64,000 nucleotides of DNA from Artocarpus heterophyllus. Its lineage: Eukaryota > Streptophyta > Magnoliopsida > Rosales > Moraceae. The stretch is taken from the NCBI GenBank assembly GCA_025403435.1, contig CM046354.1, forward strand, positions 42,853,779 to 42,917,778. The letters are read 5' to 3'. The notes beneath the pieces were generated by a model, which was given only the letters and a program-made list of their open reading frames with translations, searched no databases and was not told the origin of the DNA. Numbering within the stretch: position 1 is the stretch's first letter; every line of letters starts with the position of its first letter. This document shows, piece after piece, positions 24,606 to 38,200 of this stretch. The translations under genes and the position numbers were made by a program.

Positions 24606-27600
24606 ATGTCTAAAAACACTTTATCATCGATACTTGACAAAAACCAATTAACCGGTCAGAACTATAACGATTGGAAATGAAACCTGGACATCGTCCTTTC
24701 CTTTGAGAAACTGAAATATGTTCTGACAACACCTTGTCCTCCCGAGCCTACGGGAGCCTTAAGTAATGAGCAATTCCAAGCGTACGATCGCTGGAAAGAT
24801 GCTAATGATCAGGCCCCCTGCTATGTTATGGTTAGCATGAACAACGTGCTGCAGGCTCAACATCAGGATTATGAGACTGCGAAGCAGATCTTGGATAATC
24901 TTGAGGAGATGTTTGGAGGCCAGGCCATAACAACATAGCAAGGGGCGCTTTGGAAACTCTTAAGCTATAGACAGAGACCGGGGACATCTGTAAAGGAGCA
25001 CATGATGTTGGTCATGGGTTACCTCACTGAGGCTCAAACCAATGGAGCCGACATCGATGCTGAAACTCAGATGACTATGGTCTTTGAGACTCTGTCTAAG
25101 GAATTTATTCCGTTTAGAGCTAGTTTTAATTTAAGCAATAGACAGGATATGACCTTGACAGAACTGATGAAACAGTTACAGGAGTTTGAACTGCTGATCA
25201 GGGAGTCTCCTGCTGGTGGAGAGGCCAATATGGTAGCTGCTTCTGGTTCCAATCCTAACTCTGGGAATGGAAAGAAGCAACGGGCCAAGAGTGGGAAGTC
25301 TTCTATTCCTGCTGCTACCAAGAGCAAGAAGAAGAAGAAGAAGAACCCAAAGAAGCTTAAGTGCTTCTTCTGTGGTAAGGTCGGGTATATAAAGAAGCAT
25401 TGCAAGGACTTCCTTTCCAAGGGAGGTAGGTGTGATCTTCTATATTTAGAAACTTGTTTGGTTGAGGAATCAAGTGACATCTGGGTCATAGATTCTGGTG
25501 CAACTAATCATGTTTGTGTTTCTCTGCAGGGATTCAAAGAAACGAGAAGTCTACTTTGTGAAGACTTAACGCTTCGGATGGGTGATGGATCCTTGGTCTC
25601 AGTGGAAGCAGTGGGAGATATCCATCTTTATTTTGATAATTATAGGAATTTAATTTTGCGAGATTGTTTTTATGTTCCTAAATTTAAAAGGAATTTAATT
25701 TTTGTATCTTCTTTATTTAAAGACTCCAACGTGGTATCTTTCAATGAAAAAGTGGTGATTTGTAAAAACAAATCTTTTTTCTGTTCTGGATGGATGCAAA
25801 ATAATCTATATTTTATCAAACCTAAGATGGACTTATTGCTTAATGTTGAGATAAATGATAATAACTCAAAAAGACTTAAAACTTCTCACTCTAATAAGAC
25901 TTATCTTTGGCATTTACACCTTGGCCATATTAACCTGAATAGGATTCAAAGGTTGGTAAGGGATGGACCTTTAAGTCACTTAAAGGTGGAATCTATACCT
26001 CAATTTGAATCTTGTTTAGAGGGTAAAATGACCAAAAGACCATACGGGTCTAAGGGCAATAGGGCTGAAGGGGTTCTAGAACTTGTGCATAGTGATGTTT
26101 GTGGACCGATGAACATCCGGGCACGAGGAGGGTATGAGCACTTCGTCACTTTTATTGACGATTACTCAAGATATGGGTATGTGTACCTAATGCACCACAA
26201 AAGCAAAACTTATGATAAGTTCAGGGAGTTTCAGGCTAAAGTGGAAAAGCAATTGGGTAGACCCATAAAGGCACTTCGATCTGATCGAGGTGGGGAATAC
26301 CTTTCTGATGAGTTCCTGGGACACTTGTTAGAGAATGGGATTTTATCCCATTTAACTGCGCCGGGAACTCTGCAGCAGAATGGCATAGTAGAGAGAAGGA
26401 AAAGGACTTTGTTGGACATGATTAGGTCCATGATGAGTTATTCATCATTGCCTTTATCCTTATGGGGATATGCACAACAAGCCGCATGTTATCTTTTGAA
26501 CAACGCGCCTTCAAAATCGGTCCCTAAAACTCCTCACGAGTTGTGGACAAGACGGAAGATATCCTTAAACCATATTCGCATAGGGGGATGTCCGGCTCAT
26601 GTCCTGTTTAAGGATCCAAATAAGTTGGAAGCATGTTCGAAAGTTTGCATGTTTGTAGGATATCCAAAAGGGACTAAAGGGGGTTATTTTTATAACCCAA
26701 AGGAAAATAAAGTCGTGGTTTCAACTAATGCAACTTTCCTTGAGGAGAGTTACATGGACGACTTTAAACCTTAAAGCAAAGTGGTGCTTGAGGAGTTAAG
26801 GGGTGATCCGTTCACTCCGGAGGTTCCGAACGAAACCATTCCGATCGGTGTAGAAAAACCAAACAAACCTGAATAACAACCTCAAGGGCTTCGGCGTAGT
26901 GGGAGGATCGGGTGTCAACCTGAGAGGTATATGTTTAATGGAGAGGTCTTTTTGGCTGAACCAGATGAACATGACAGGGATCCTAATTCTTACGCAGAAG
27001 CTATGGAGGATGTTGATTCAAGACTCTGGACAAAGGCCATGAACATAGAGATGAAGCCTATGGAGACTAATCGGGTCTGGGAGCTTGTGGATCTTCCCGA
27101 TGGGGTAAAACCCATAGGGTGTAAGTGGATCTACAAGAGGAAAAGAGGAGTGGATGGAAAGGTCGAAACCTTTAAGGCTAGACTGGTAGCTAAGGGTTAT
27201 ACGCAAAAGGAAGGAATCGATTATGAGGAATCCTTTTCGCCAGTAGCCATGCTTAAGTCCATCCGGATTCTCTTGTCCATAGCTGCGGCTCTCAACTATG
27301 AGATTTGACAGATGGATGTCAAGACGGCTTTTCTGAATGGCTATCTTGATGAGTCCATTTATATGGAACAACCAGACGGGTTCAAGGTCGCGGGTCAAGA
27401 GGGTAAGGTTTGTAAGCTGCTAAAGTCTATTTATGGACTTAAGCAGGCTTCTCGTTCTTGGAACATAAGATTTGATCAAGTGATAAAGACTTATGGGTTC
27501 TCACAAAATGTGGATGAACCATGTGTTTACAAACACATTAAGGATGGGAAAGTGGTTTTTCTACTGCTCTATGTAGATGACATTCTGCTAATTGGCAATG

Positions 27601-28558
27601 ACGTTGGGGCGTTGTCATCAGTCAAATTATGGTTGACCAAGCAGTTTGACATGAAGGACTTAGGTGAGGCTAATTTTGTTCTCGGTATCCAGATTTTAAG
27701 GATGGGAAGAAAAAAATGATAGCTTTGTCACAGGCCGGTTACATAGATAAAATTCTCAGGAGGTTTGCAATGCAGCATTCCAAGAAAGATGGGCAACCAT
27801 CTAGGTCTAGAATTACTCTTTCTAAGAAAGACTCTCCAAAGTCTTATGAAGAAAGAGAATACATGAAGAAGGTGCCTTATGCTTCGGCAGTGAGAAGTCT
27901 CATGTATGCCATGCTTTGCACACGATTGGATATGAGCTATGCGGTCGGGATTGTAAGTCGATTTCAAGTGGATCTAGGACCGAACCATTGGGTTGCGGTA
28001 AAGCATATTTTCAAGTACCTGAGAAGGACTCGAGGGTATATGCTTGTGTATTCGGGTGAGGATTTAACACCTCTAGGATACACTAATTCAGATTTTCAAT
28101 CCTGTCTGGATTTTAGGAAATCAACTTCGGGGTTTGTGTTTACTCTGGGTGGCGGTGCCATCAGTTGGAAAAGTGCGAAGCAAGATTGCACTTCGGATTC
28201 AACGATGGAGGCTGAGTATGTGGCGGCTAGTGATGCTTCGAAAGAAGCAGTGTGGCTCTGCAAGTTCCTTGGGGATCTTGAGGTAGTTCCTGGTATGGAT
28301 AAAGCAGTATCACTGTACTGTGATAACAGCGCGGTGGTAGCTAATGCTAAGGAACCAAGATTTCACAAGAAGAGTAAGCATATTGATCGAAACTATCATG
28401 TGATAAAGGACTTCGTTGAGGGCGAGCATGTCACGGTGTGCAAGATTGAGTCAGAAGAAAATTTAGCTAATCCATTTACGAAGACACTTACAGGGAGAGT
28501 CTTCGAGAGGCATGTGGAAGCTATGGGAATGCAAAATTTGTTGTATTTACTCACTTAG
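24606..28558 (+). pseudogene. Copia-2 gag-pol polyprotein, internal 1, broken
   Basis: Starts at the ATG at 24606 (MSKNTLSSILDKNQL). Order: gag with a CCHC zinc knuckle (CFFCGKVGYIKKHC, 25362-25403), protease DSGATNH (25491), GAG-pre-integrase (about 25880-26060), integrase with its acidic triad visible (HSD about 26090, SDRGGEY at 26283, Glu at 26391), RT with intact YVDD (27570-27581) and RNase H ending ENLANPFTKTL. Defects: stops at 24678 (TGA, Trp to stop), 24936 (TAG), 26772 (TAA), 26874 (TAA) and 27306 (TGA), plus a 1-bp deletion near 27690-27716. The longest open piece is 25002-26774. Most stops fit C-to-T or G-to-A changes, typical of methylated, silenced elements. Confidence 0.93.
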
Positions 28559-30011
28559 TGCAAGTGGGAGATTGTTAGACATGTATGCCCTAAGGAGTAA
28601 AAATATAATACGTTTTTGGAGACATTTTTATCAATAAAGAATTTATTCATTTATATATACCAAATCTTGTCCTCTTTACGTTCATATTTGTTGAATGTAT
28701 GATAAGCAAACAGTAGTCTGAGACTGTCAGTCTAAACCTTAAGAATTGGGCAAATGATGGGATGATTATGCGGTAGACACGATTCTTAAGGTGATGGTCT
28801 AAAACGTATGATCCGCAATCGAGGGAATAAAGTTGGGCGCTTTATTCATGTAAAGATTGTTATGTTGTCTATATCCCTTTTGGGAGATGGTTTGTCTTGG
28901 CCATCGGAGTTGGACTCCGTGAATAGAAACATTGGCAAGTTGTCATAGGTGACGATGTGTTGGATCGGGACATAAAGTGAATTAATTTGGATTAATAATT
29001 CTTTCTTGGCAAATCGATTCACTTTAGACAGTCATTTGTATTGTATCTTAATCCTAAGATGAATAGTGGGCCCGTTGTCTCGACTTGTGTCTTTTGATGT
29101 ACCAATGGGTGACTCCCACATCTTTATAGTGGTATGCATGCCGGTACATTGGAGGCATGACTCTTGATAGCGTAGAGTTGTTATTCATAGATATGGAATC
29201 CATAGCTCCTCTTTAGGAGTAATGATATTCTCTTATATGTGTTGTCCTGTAATTGAAAAGCTAGAGCGCTCAACCATTTGGATACATAGGTGTAATCGAA
29301 TGGTATACTATCTTTGGATGGTAAGTTTTCTAATGGTGAGACAATGGAACGTAAGATAAAAATAATCGGGAAGGTAAGACAAAACTTGTCCTTAAGCCAA
29401 TTATGGATTATCATATGGGTATACGATACACTATGATATGTCATGGAGACTTAGCTACACGAGCTTCGTAATTCTATAAAGTTTGAGAGTGCAGCTCCAA
29501 GCTTTTAGTGGAGTAGCGTTGGAGTTGATAATTGTGAAATGTATATCTGGGATATTGGGTTTCATGTTTATCATGAGCTTGAACTTTATAGGTCCATTTT
29601 GGTCCCCTTTGTTAGCTCACAAAGTCCTGTAACGACACGGCGTGCTTTTTCAATAATTGGTGACTTATGTCGGATTTATCAGATTGGTTAAAAATTTGTA
29701 AGAATCAAATAATCAATGTCTGTTTATTGGTTGAATTAATTTTGTAAGAAATTAGTTCAAGATAAACTTGTTGAATTATTGCGATCAGATAATTCTTGTC
29801 TGTTTATTTGTTGATTTAATTTTGGATAAATTAGATCAAGATAAACTTGTAGAATTATTGTGAATTGATTTATTTTCTTAGAGATTATCTTGATAAAGTT
29901 TGTTTTGATAATATATCTTCTCTATTGGGTTATTTAAATCAAAACTGAGACTTTATCCTTTAGAATCTCGGGTGGAAAATAAAAGATTCGTGAAAATTTT
30001 TTTCGGGAGAT

Positions 30012-30067
30012 TGGCCTGCCGAACTGGCTTGTTCGGCCTGTCGATCAGAGTGTTTGGCTTGCCGATC
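30012..30067. repeat. Phased CGG-palindrome array, 3 units, in LTR B
   Basis: Units begin near 30012, 30034 and 30055 (spacing 22, 21). Compared with LTR C one unit is missing, consistent with loss of one repeat unit. Confidence 0.8.
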
Positions 30068-30176
30068 AGCGGAGATAAGATTACGCATTTTCACGCGGAT
30101 CTTATCAGATATTGATCTGAACTTGATTCTGTTTCGAGTTTTTTGAGACCTAATCTGATATGGACTGACCCTAGGA

Positions 30177-30192
30177 CCAATAGGTATAAAAA
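30177..30192 (+). promoter_or_regulatory. LTR B core promoter: CCAAT box and TATAAAAA
   Basis: CCAAT at 30177-30181 and TATAAAAA at 30185-30192, in the same place as in LTR A but with the B/C-type TATA sequence. Confidence 0.55.
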
Positions 30193-30588
30193 GGGAGTGA
30201 TTCTCATGATTTACTCAGATCAATTTGAGAGATTAAGAGTGATACTCTTCTAGTGAGCATCTGAAAACTTCCTGAGAGCTTTTGTTCACAAATCACGAAC
30301 ACTAGCTTTGGGTTCTCTCTGTTGGTTGGAAGGAGGGTCACTGGTGGAAGAAGCTGTACGTGTGAGCCCACACTCACTCCAGTTGTGGATAGAGAATAGC
30401 AAAGAAGACTAGTTGGTTGAGGCTCTTCTGGAACGTTACTTCTCTACACAGGATTGCAGAGGATCTTCGGCACATTGAGGTTAGTAAGATCTGTTTAATT
30501 TATACATATAACATGTCAAACTTGTGTTTTGGAAATTACTCTGATGAAAATTTTTTAAAATTCTGCTGCGCATTTTGTTTCCAACAAT

Positions 30589-30601
30589 TGCTATTAGAGC
30601 C
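30589..30601 (+). other. Copia-2 primer-binding site, internal 2 (mutated)
   Basis: Reads TGCTATTAGAGCC where internal 1 has TGGTATCAGAGCC. Two substitutions in the tRNA-complementary stretch would weaken priming. Confidence 0.8.
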
Positions 30602-32297
30602 AAGGTTTTTACATAAATTTGCAAATTTGTGGTCATGTTATATGCATAAATTTTGTGATCTTAATCTCTCCTATGCTTGAATTGAATTTTATAGAGAGAT
30701 GGCACTCTAGGTTTCTATATAATATATATGTTGTCATGGATTATATGGCAAATGTTTATTAATTAATTATGGTTGATTAAATCGTTGTTTAATTATTTAT
30801 TGATTAATTAATACCGGTTGTGGTTCCTTAGAGGTTAGAATATGTATCTAGGTTTTTCATGAAATTAGATGGCGGACTATCATCTCCGTCAAGGAATTGT
30901 TATTTAATTCTTTAATTTGTAAGAATTTTGTAATTAAATAATTGTTTGAAAAAGACGGATCTAGAAGACGGATAGAGAAGTCAGATCTAGAAGATTGATG
31001 ATGGCGCCTCCAAGTATTTCCTGAGTCTCTAATTTTATGTTTTTGAATTGTTGAAAATAAAATTGATGAATTGCATTAAAATTGCATTTTGTGGATTGAG
31101 GGTTTTCTGCTCGGTCGGCATGCCGGGCCTCATAGTTCGGCAGGCCGAAGGTCACAGATTGGTAGGCCGGATGTATGGTCCTGTAGGCCGACAATGGGGC
31201 AGAAATTTTGGTACTCTGCAGGCAGGCCAAACTTTCATGTTCGGCAGGCTGAACCTGCATAGATCGGCAGGCCGATGTTTCCGATCGGCAAACTGATGGA
31301 GCAAGACTGGCAGGTGATCGGCCTACCGACCGAGAGTTGCCGGGTGTCCAGAAAAGGTGCAATTTTTTCAGTATAGTTTTAATTTTATTTTTGGGAAAAT
31401 TCTGAGAAACATTAAATTTGGATATGACCGGAAATATGAAGTATTCGATTCATACGGGGTTGAAGACTTGAAGATGGAAATTACATGAAGAAGGATACAG
31501 CTTGAGGATTCAAGGATGAAGAATCGAAAAATGTCTCGATTATTCTCTTGTAATCTTATTTTTCTATTCTCTAGGATGGAACCATAATATTACGGTCATT
31601 ATTATTCTGCTTGTAGCTTTGCTTGATTGCTTTGCTTGTCTGCATTATAATATGATTTACCATGTATATTGATAACATGTCATATAGAATAGGGAGTGCC
31701 GTTCATATTAAAATTGTTCATGCATAATTTTAAAATAAAACCTTGACTTCAAAAGATTGAGTGGGAGAAGGTTTTCGTAGAGAGAACCTAAGGCCTCCAT
31801 CGTTGGTCCATAGGAAGAACATGGTGGTCCCGACCCCTAGGAAGGGATTTCATCATGTACCAGATTGGATCTCTGAAAGGATAAGGTATTTTAGTATGAT
31901 TTATGGCTGCACACCCCTAGGTGGTGATTATAAATTATGGATAAAATATTGAAACGGTGGTTATACACGCACGTTGATTTTATTATTAACCTCCCCTAGG
32001 AGCTCTGTTAATAAAATTAATGGCCAAAGAAATGATAATTAGTATATGCTGGATCATACGAGTCCTGGATGGCATATATTAATCAGGAGGGGATCTGTGT
32101 TCTTGATTGAATTTAGCATGACTCCACTAGGAGCTTGTTGAATTCTGAGTTGAGAATTATCGTTGTAAGGTTGTGATATTTTCAAGGTTTTGACACATAA
32201 ACGCATTTGTATTATTTTTACATGATTGTGTTATCTTACTAAATTATTATATATGTTTGCTTATGTTTGGTATATGATTCTTTATTGTAGATTGAAA
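30602..32297 (+). other. Copia-2 internal 2 untranslated leader
   Basis: Homologous to the internal 1 leader over its length. It has a palindrome array at about 31110-31340 and the CCTAGG series (the fourth site decayed to ACTAGG). It includes a short insertion-like difference near 30960-30985 relative to internal 1. No gene. Confidence 0.7.
31110..31340. repeat. CGG-palindrome array in internal 2 leader
   Basis: About nine to ten units of CGGCAGGCCGA type, mostly in the orientation opposite to the LTR array, with several decayed units. It corresponds to 23456-23640 but carries extra units toward its right end. Confidence 0.8.
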
Positions 32298-32996
32298 ATG
32301 TCTAAAAACGCTTTATCATCGATACTTGACAAAAACCAATTAACCGGTGAGAACTATAACGATTGGAAATGGAACCTGGACATCGTCCTTTCCTTTGAGA
32401 AACTGAAATATGCTCTGACAACTCCTTGTCCTCCCGAGCCTACAAGAGACTCAAGTAATGAGCAATTCCAGGCATACGACCGCTGGAAAGATGCTAATGA
32501 TCAGGCCCGCTGCTATGTTATGGCCAGCATGAACAACGTGCTGCAGGCTCAACATCAGGATTATGAGACTGCAAGACAGATCTTGGATAATCTTGAGGAC
32601 ATGTTTGGAGGCCAGGCCATAACAAAGCGGCAGGGGGCGTTTTAGAAACTCTTAAACTGTAGACAGAGAACGGGGACATCTGTAAAGGAGCACATGAAGT
32701 TGGTCATGGGTTACCTCGTTGAGGCTCAAACCAATGGAGCCGACATCGATGCTGAAACTCAGATGACTATGGTCTTTGAGACTCTGTCTAAGGAATTTAT
32801 TCAGTTTAGAACTACTTTTAATTTAAGCAATAGACGGGATATAACCTTGACAGAACTGATGAAACAGTTACAGGAGTTTGAACTGCTGATCAAGGAGTCT
32901 CCTGCTGGTGGTGAGGCCAATATGGTAGCTGCTTCTGGTTCCAATTCTAACTCTGGGAATGGAAAGAAGCAACGGGCCAAGAGTAGCAAGTCTTTT

Positions 32997-35156
32997 TGTC
33001 ACGCCCCGGAGTACGGGAGGTGACGTGGCGGAATATTTAGATTAATTAAAAGAGAATTTGATTAAAAATCGAGAGTTTGAGAACCAAATTAAATAAAAAC
33101 TAAGAAGTTTTTCCACCACATTTTATAAAAGGATTTATAAAAATTAAGCAAATAATAATAATTGAATAAAAACCGCGAATATGGGTTCCACAACCCACAA
33201 CTTGTGCACACACATGGATCTGACAATATCACAAATACAATTACAGTCCAAGTACAAATAAAGTTAAGTCTTACATGCCTTGATCAATAAATACAGAATG
33301 TAAACAAATTCTCCTATTGCTCCTGAGTTCGGTCCGAAGAATCTTCTCCAAACCTAAATGGGAAACCACCTAGAAGGGGGGGAATTTAAAACAGATAAAA
33401 CGTGAGCGAAAGGCTCAGTAGGACTAAGTTTTATAAAATAATTTAATGCAAAGAAACATAACATTATCAGGAGTTTTACAAAAAGGGAACTCGAATAAAT
33501 AAATAAATAAACAATTTGAGTGGAACCGTCCTGACACAGAACAGTCTACTCGTCAAATCAAAACACCAATTTACTTTTACCTAGGCAAACCATGATATCA
33601 CCACCGTAGTGGCCCAGCTGGGTTTCGGGACCTGCCCCCAAGGTCGATCACGACCCGATCTCTGATATGGCATCATGCCCATGTGGTAATTATCATTATC
33701 ACTCAAAATCCAATTACCGAGTGTTGTCAATTACATTCATTATGAAATTCATTTCATGTCACGGTATATAAAAATATAACCGATAAAATCATTTTCAAAC
33801 AACCGTTGAAAACATTTTGATAGAAATCATTTTCAAAGCCAAATCATTTCAAAACCAGGCTACCAAAGAAATAGGATAGAAGTCCTACCTCAGTACTCGT
33901 GCCGGTACCCCACACCGTAATCCCGATCCGCTATACGTTAGCTCCACGGAACCACGAACAATCCTAGATACCAACTAAATCAATCAATATCTAGTTCGAA
34001 ACACCCTATGTTACTAAATCATTTCATGATGTCCTAGTGTGCCATTTGTATCATTAAAATCATCCTATAAGGTTGGGATTTAAATCAGGGTTCAAAACAA
34101 TGAAATCGGGTAAAAATCACAAAATTTTCCATGCCTCGGTCGGCCTGCCGGACGCCCTGCTTCGGCCTGCCGAACTGTACAGTTCGGCCTGCCGGAAGCA
34201 AAGTTCGGCCTGCCGAACATGTCCCCAGATTCGGCCTGCCGATCGGAAGAACACCGGCCTGCCGATCATGAACTTCGGCCTGCCGAACATGAACTTCGGC
34301 CTGCCGAACTGGGAAAATCCAGAAATCCCAGCCACGGGTTTCTCGATCCCCAAAATCCAAATCTGAATTCCAACCTGTTTTTCTCAATTCCCAGGCATGA
34401 AAAATAACTATAGTTGATAGAAAAACATTCTAAAACATGTTTGGAATCATTTAAACAACATTTGAACTCAAAATCTTCAAAAATCCGAAAATGAGAAAAA
34501 GAGGAGAAAAATGAAAATCTTGAATCCAATCCGTTTTTCTTCAATCTAGGTTTAGATTCTAGTTGTTCTAAGCTCATTTAACACAAATCTACGGTTTTCT
34601 AAGCTTAAACAAACTTAGATTTCAAAAACACACAAAATCGAAAATTTTGTAAAAAGTTTAGAAATTTCGAATCTAACCTCGAATCGAAGCTTCAATCCGC
34701 GTTCTCGGTCGCCGAATCACGTCCCCGAGCTTCCTCCTTGCTGTTCCGAAGCTTGGATTCGAATGCGGTTTTCAAAAATTTAGAGAGAGATTGAGAGAGA
34801 GTGAGCTGCCGAGAGAGAGAGGGAAGAGAGAGAGAGATGGGCGTGGAAGTGAGGAGAGAGAGAGAGGAAAGGAAAATAAATAGAGAAAATCGGTGGGCGG
34901 TTTTACTGTGCGAAAACCATGTGCCGCCCACGGTTTTGTAAAACAGAGTATTTTTAACATTTTACAAATTGTTGTGTTTTAAAACTCAAAACATCATTTT
35001 AAATCAATAAGAAATCTTTTGAACACATCAATTTAACAAAACAACCAAAAACTAAAAATCCAACCAAATAATCTAATTAAAGTTAAAACTTTAATTATGG
35101 CACACTAATTCATCATTTACATTACATTAATATTAAATAAATTTCGGGACGTTACA
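32997..35156 (-). repeat. Gypsy 3' LTR (2,160 bp)
   Basis: On the minus strand it runs TGTAACGTCCCG..GGGGCGTGACA, after the polypurine tract at 35157-35174. It contains a GA/CT-rich stretch (34780-34875), the eight-unit palindrome array and the gagcgaaaggctcagtag segment near 33403-33421. The short open frames in it repeat exactly in the other LTR and are not genes. Confidence 0.95.
34141..34306. repeat. Phased CGG-palindrome array, 8 units, in gypsy 3' LTR
   Basis: CGGCCTGCCG begins at 34141, 34163, 34185, 34206, 34232, 34255, 34276 and 34297 (spacing 22, 22, 21, 26, 23, 21, 21). The core is identical to the copia LTR motif although the elements belong to different superfamilies. In the gypsy LTR it lies downstream of the likely promoter. 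Confidence 0.92.
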
Positions 35157-35174
35157 GCTCTCCACCCCTAAAAG
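35157..35174 (-). other. Gypsy polypurine tract
   Basis: Minus strand CTTTTAGGGGTGGAGAGC abuts the 3' LTR start TGTAACG. It is the expected primer for plus-strand DNA synthesis. Confidence 0.8.
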
Positions 35175-35204
35175 AAATTTCGTCCACGAAATTTAAAACT
35201 CATC

Positions 35205-38200
35205 TCAAAAACAAAACAAATGCGGATATGACTCCCGCATACCCGACTCTAATTCCCAAGTGGCTTCATCAACCCCGTGATGCTGCCACACGACCTTTAC
35301 CAACGGTATCTCACGACGACGCAAGCTAATCACTTTCCGGTCGATGATCTGAATCGGCACTTCTTCGTACGTCGTATCCTCCTGAACCTGCACATCGCGA
35401 AATGATACTATCTTACCCTGCTCAGGTGGACACTTCCTAAGCATAGACACATGAAACACATCGTGCACATGAGAAAGTTCGGGCGGAAGATCAAGCCGAT
35501 AAGCGACCACACCAACACGCTGAGTGATCTCGAACGGCCCAATATACCTCGGCGCGAGTTTCCCACTCACCCCGAACCGCATAGTTCCCTTACGAGGTGA
35601 CACCCTCAAGAGAACAAAATCTCCAACCGCGAACTCTAAAGGTCTACGTCTCCTATCCGCGTAGCTCTTCTGCCGACTCTGAGCTGCTCTCAACCGATCC
35701 CGAATCACCGCGACTTTCTCGTTGCTGTCACGAATCTCATCTGGCCCAAGAATAACTCTATCCTCCGGCTCGGCCCAACACACAGGTGACCGACACGGTC
35801 GCCCATACAATGCCTCAAATGGTGCCATACCGATACTCGCCTGATAACTGTTGTTGTACGCGAACTCCGCCAAATGCAAACATTGCTTCCAATTCCCGCC
35901 GAAGTCCAACGCACAAGCACGCAACATATCCTCGAGAACCTGAATAACCCGCTCAGACTGCCCATCAGTCTGAGGATGAAACGCCGTACTGAAGTTCAAA
36001 TCCGTACCCAAAGCCTCCTGAAAACTCCTCCAGTACTTAGCATTAAACCTGGTGTCTCGATCAGAGGTGATGGACAAAGGAACTCCATGCAACCTCACAA
36101 TGTTTTGCATATACAACTCCCCGAGAATCTTCCTGGAACATGTCGACCTAAACGGAATGAAATGCGCCGATTTCGTCAACCTGTCGACTACAACCCAAAC
36201 TGCATCATGCCGCTGCTCCGTCCTCGGCAAACCTGTGAGGAAATCCATCGTCACATGCTCCCATTTCCACCCTGGAATAGGAAGCGGCTGAAGTTGACCT
36301 GCAGGCTTCTGATGCTCGGCTTTCACCTGAAGACACGTCGAACACTTGGCCACGTACTCGCGAACATCTTTCTTCATGCCTCTCCACCAATAGTGCCTCT
36401 TCAAATCACGATACATCTTGGTGCTCCCCGGATGAATAGCGAACTGAGACCTATGAGCTTCATCTAGAACGGCTTTCGTCACCTCGGCGATAACTGGAAC
36501 TGCAAGACGCTCCCGGAAGTACAACGATCCATCTGCATGCACGCTCCATTCCTCGAACTGCTCCCCGTTCTGAATCCGCGACCAAATCCCCTGCAAATGT
36601 CGATCCTGCCACTGACCTTGCTTCACCATCCGAACAAGAGCTGGAGTCGCTTCCACGTGATACAACAAAACTCGATCACCGTCGTCATGATACTGTAGCC
36701 GATACTCACTCACTGTCGCATCCCTGCTCCAGTCCTCAAAAATCAAACAAGCGAGAATCCCTGAAGATTTTCTGCTAAGCGCGTCCGCTACCACATTAGC
36801 TTTCCCGGGATGATACTGCAACGCGAAATCATAATCCTCCATGTACTCCACCCATCTGCGCTGCCTCAGATTGAGATCCCTCTGAGTGAACAAATGCCTC
36901 AAACTCTTATGATCGGAGAAGACCTGAAACGATGCTCCATACAAGTAACATCTCCAAATCTTCAGCGCATAGATCACCGCTGCAAGCTCTAAATCGTGAG
37001 TAGGATAATTCCGCTCGTGAGGTCGTAGCTGTCTCGATCCGTACGCAACCACACGTCCATGCTGCATCAACACGCATCCAAGTCCGCGCCCTGAAGCATC
37101 AGCATAAACCTCATACGGCTCGTCACTGCTGGGAATAATCAACACTGGAGCTGAAGTCAATCGGTTCTTCAATTCCTGAAAAGCAGACTCACAGTCTTCA
37201 TCCCACTCAAACCTGACGTTTTTCCTGATCAACCTCGTCAACGGAGCTGCAATCTTCGAAAAGTCCTTTACAAATTTCCGGTAATATCCAGCAAGACCTA
37301 AGAAGCTGCGAATCTCCGCTACATTCCTTGGTCGTTCCCACTCTAATATAGCTTCAATCTTGGACGGATCTACTGAAATACCATGCTCCGAGATGACATG
37401 ACCCAGAAATTTGACCTCGGTCAACCAGAACTCACATTTTTCCCTCTTAGCGTACAACTGGTGCTCCCGCAGAGTCTGAAGCACGATCCGAAGATGCTGC
37501 TCATGCTCCTCCCATGTCTTAGAATACACAAGAATATCATCGATGAACACGATCACAAACTGATCCAGATACGGCCTAAATATCCTGTTCATCAAATCCA
37601 TAAAAGCTGCTGGAGCATTCGTCAACCCAAACGACATAACCAGAAACTCGAAGTGCCCATACCGAGTCCTAAAAGCTGTCTTGGGAATATCCTCTTCCTT
37701 GATCCTGAGCTGATGATAACCTGACCGCAAATCAATCTTCGAGAAGTATCGCGAACCTCCCAACTGATCAAATAGCTCATCAATCCTAGGCAAAGGATAC
37801 TTGTTCTTCACCGTAACACGATTCAGCTGCCGATAATCCACACATAACCTGAGAGTCCCATCGTGCTTCTTAGCGAACAAAACTGGTGCTCCCCACGGAG
37901 ATGTGCTATTCCGAATATATCCTTTATCAGCAAGCTCCTGAAGTTGCTTCCTCAATTCCTTCATTTCTGCCGGCGCCATCCGATAAGGTGCCATAGAAAT
38001 CGGTGATGTCCCTGGAAACAACTCGATACCAAACTCAATCTCCCGATGCGGTGGTAATCCTGATAACTCGTCGGGGAAAACATCCTCGAACTCACCAACC
38101 ATCGGAATCGCTACATCACTACTCGAAACATAGGGCTCGCAATCTAGATTGGCAAGAAAAGCAAAACAATCTAGATTCCTTCGCCCTCCTAGACATGACT

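Larger units (their letters stand above)
28573..30586 (+). repeat. Copia-2 LTR B (2,014 bp)
   Basis: Preceded by the polypurine tract AGTGCAAGTGGGAGAT and followed by another primer-binding site, so it serves as 3' LTR of internal 1 and 5' LTR of internal 2. Diagnostic bases ('tcttggccatcgg', 'acttgtgtc', GGTATAAAAA, 'ggattgc.gaggatcttcg') match LTR C. Its palindrome array has three units instead of four. Confidence 0.93.

Noticed and set aside
25002..26774. 590-codon frame as a host gene
   Set aside because: It is gag zinc knuckle, protease and integrase of the Copia-2 polyprotein, between LTRs and in frame with upstream gag across stops.
34141..34306. CRISPR-like array
   Set aside because: Short palindromic units at 21-22 bp leave spacers of only about 8-12 bp, and the locus is a retrotransposon LTR in a plant genome with no cas genes.
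34073..34407. Overlapping open frames on both strands in the gypsy LTR (and their copies at 40980-41314)
   Set aside because: They are the 21-22-bp palindrome array read in several frames; seven-codon periodicity keeps them open. They are identical in both LTRs and have no protein similarity I recognise.
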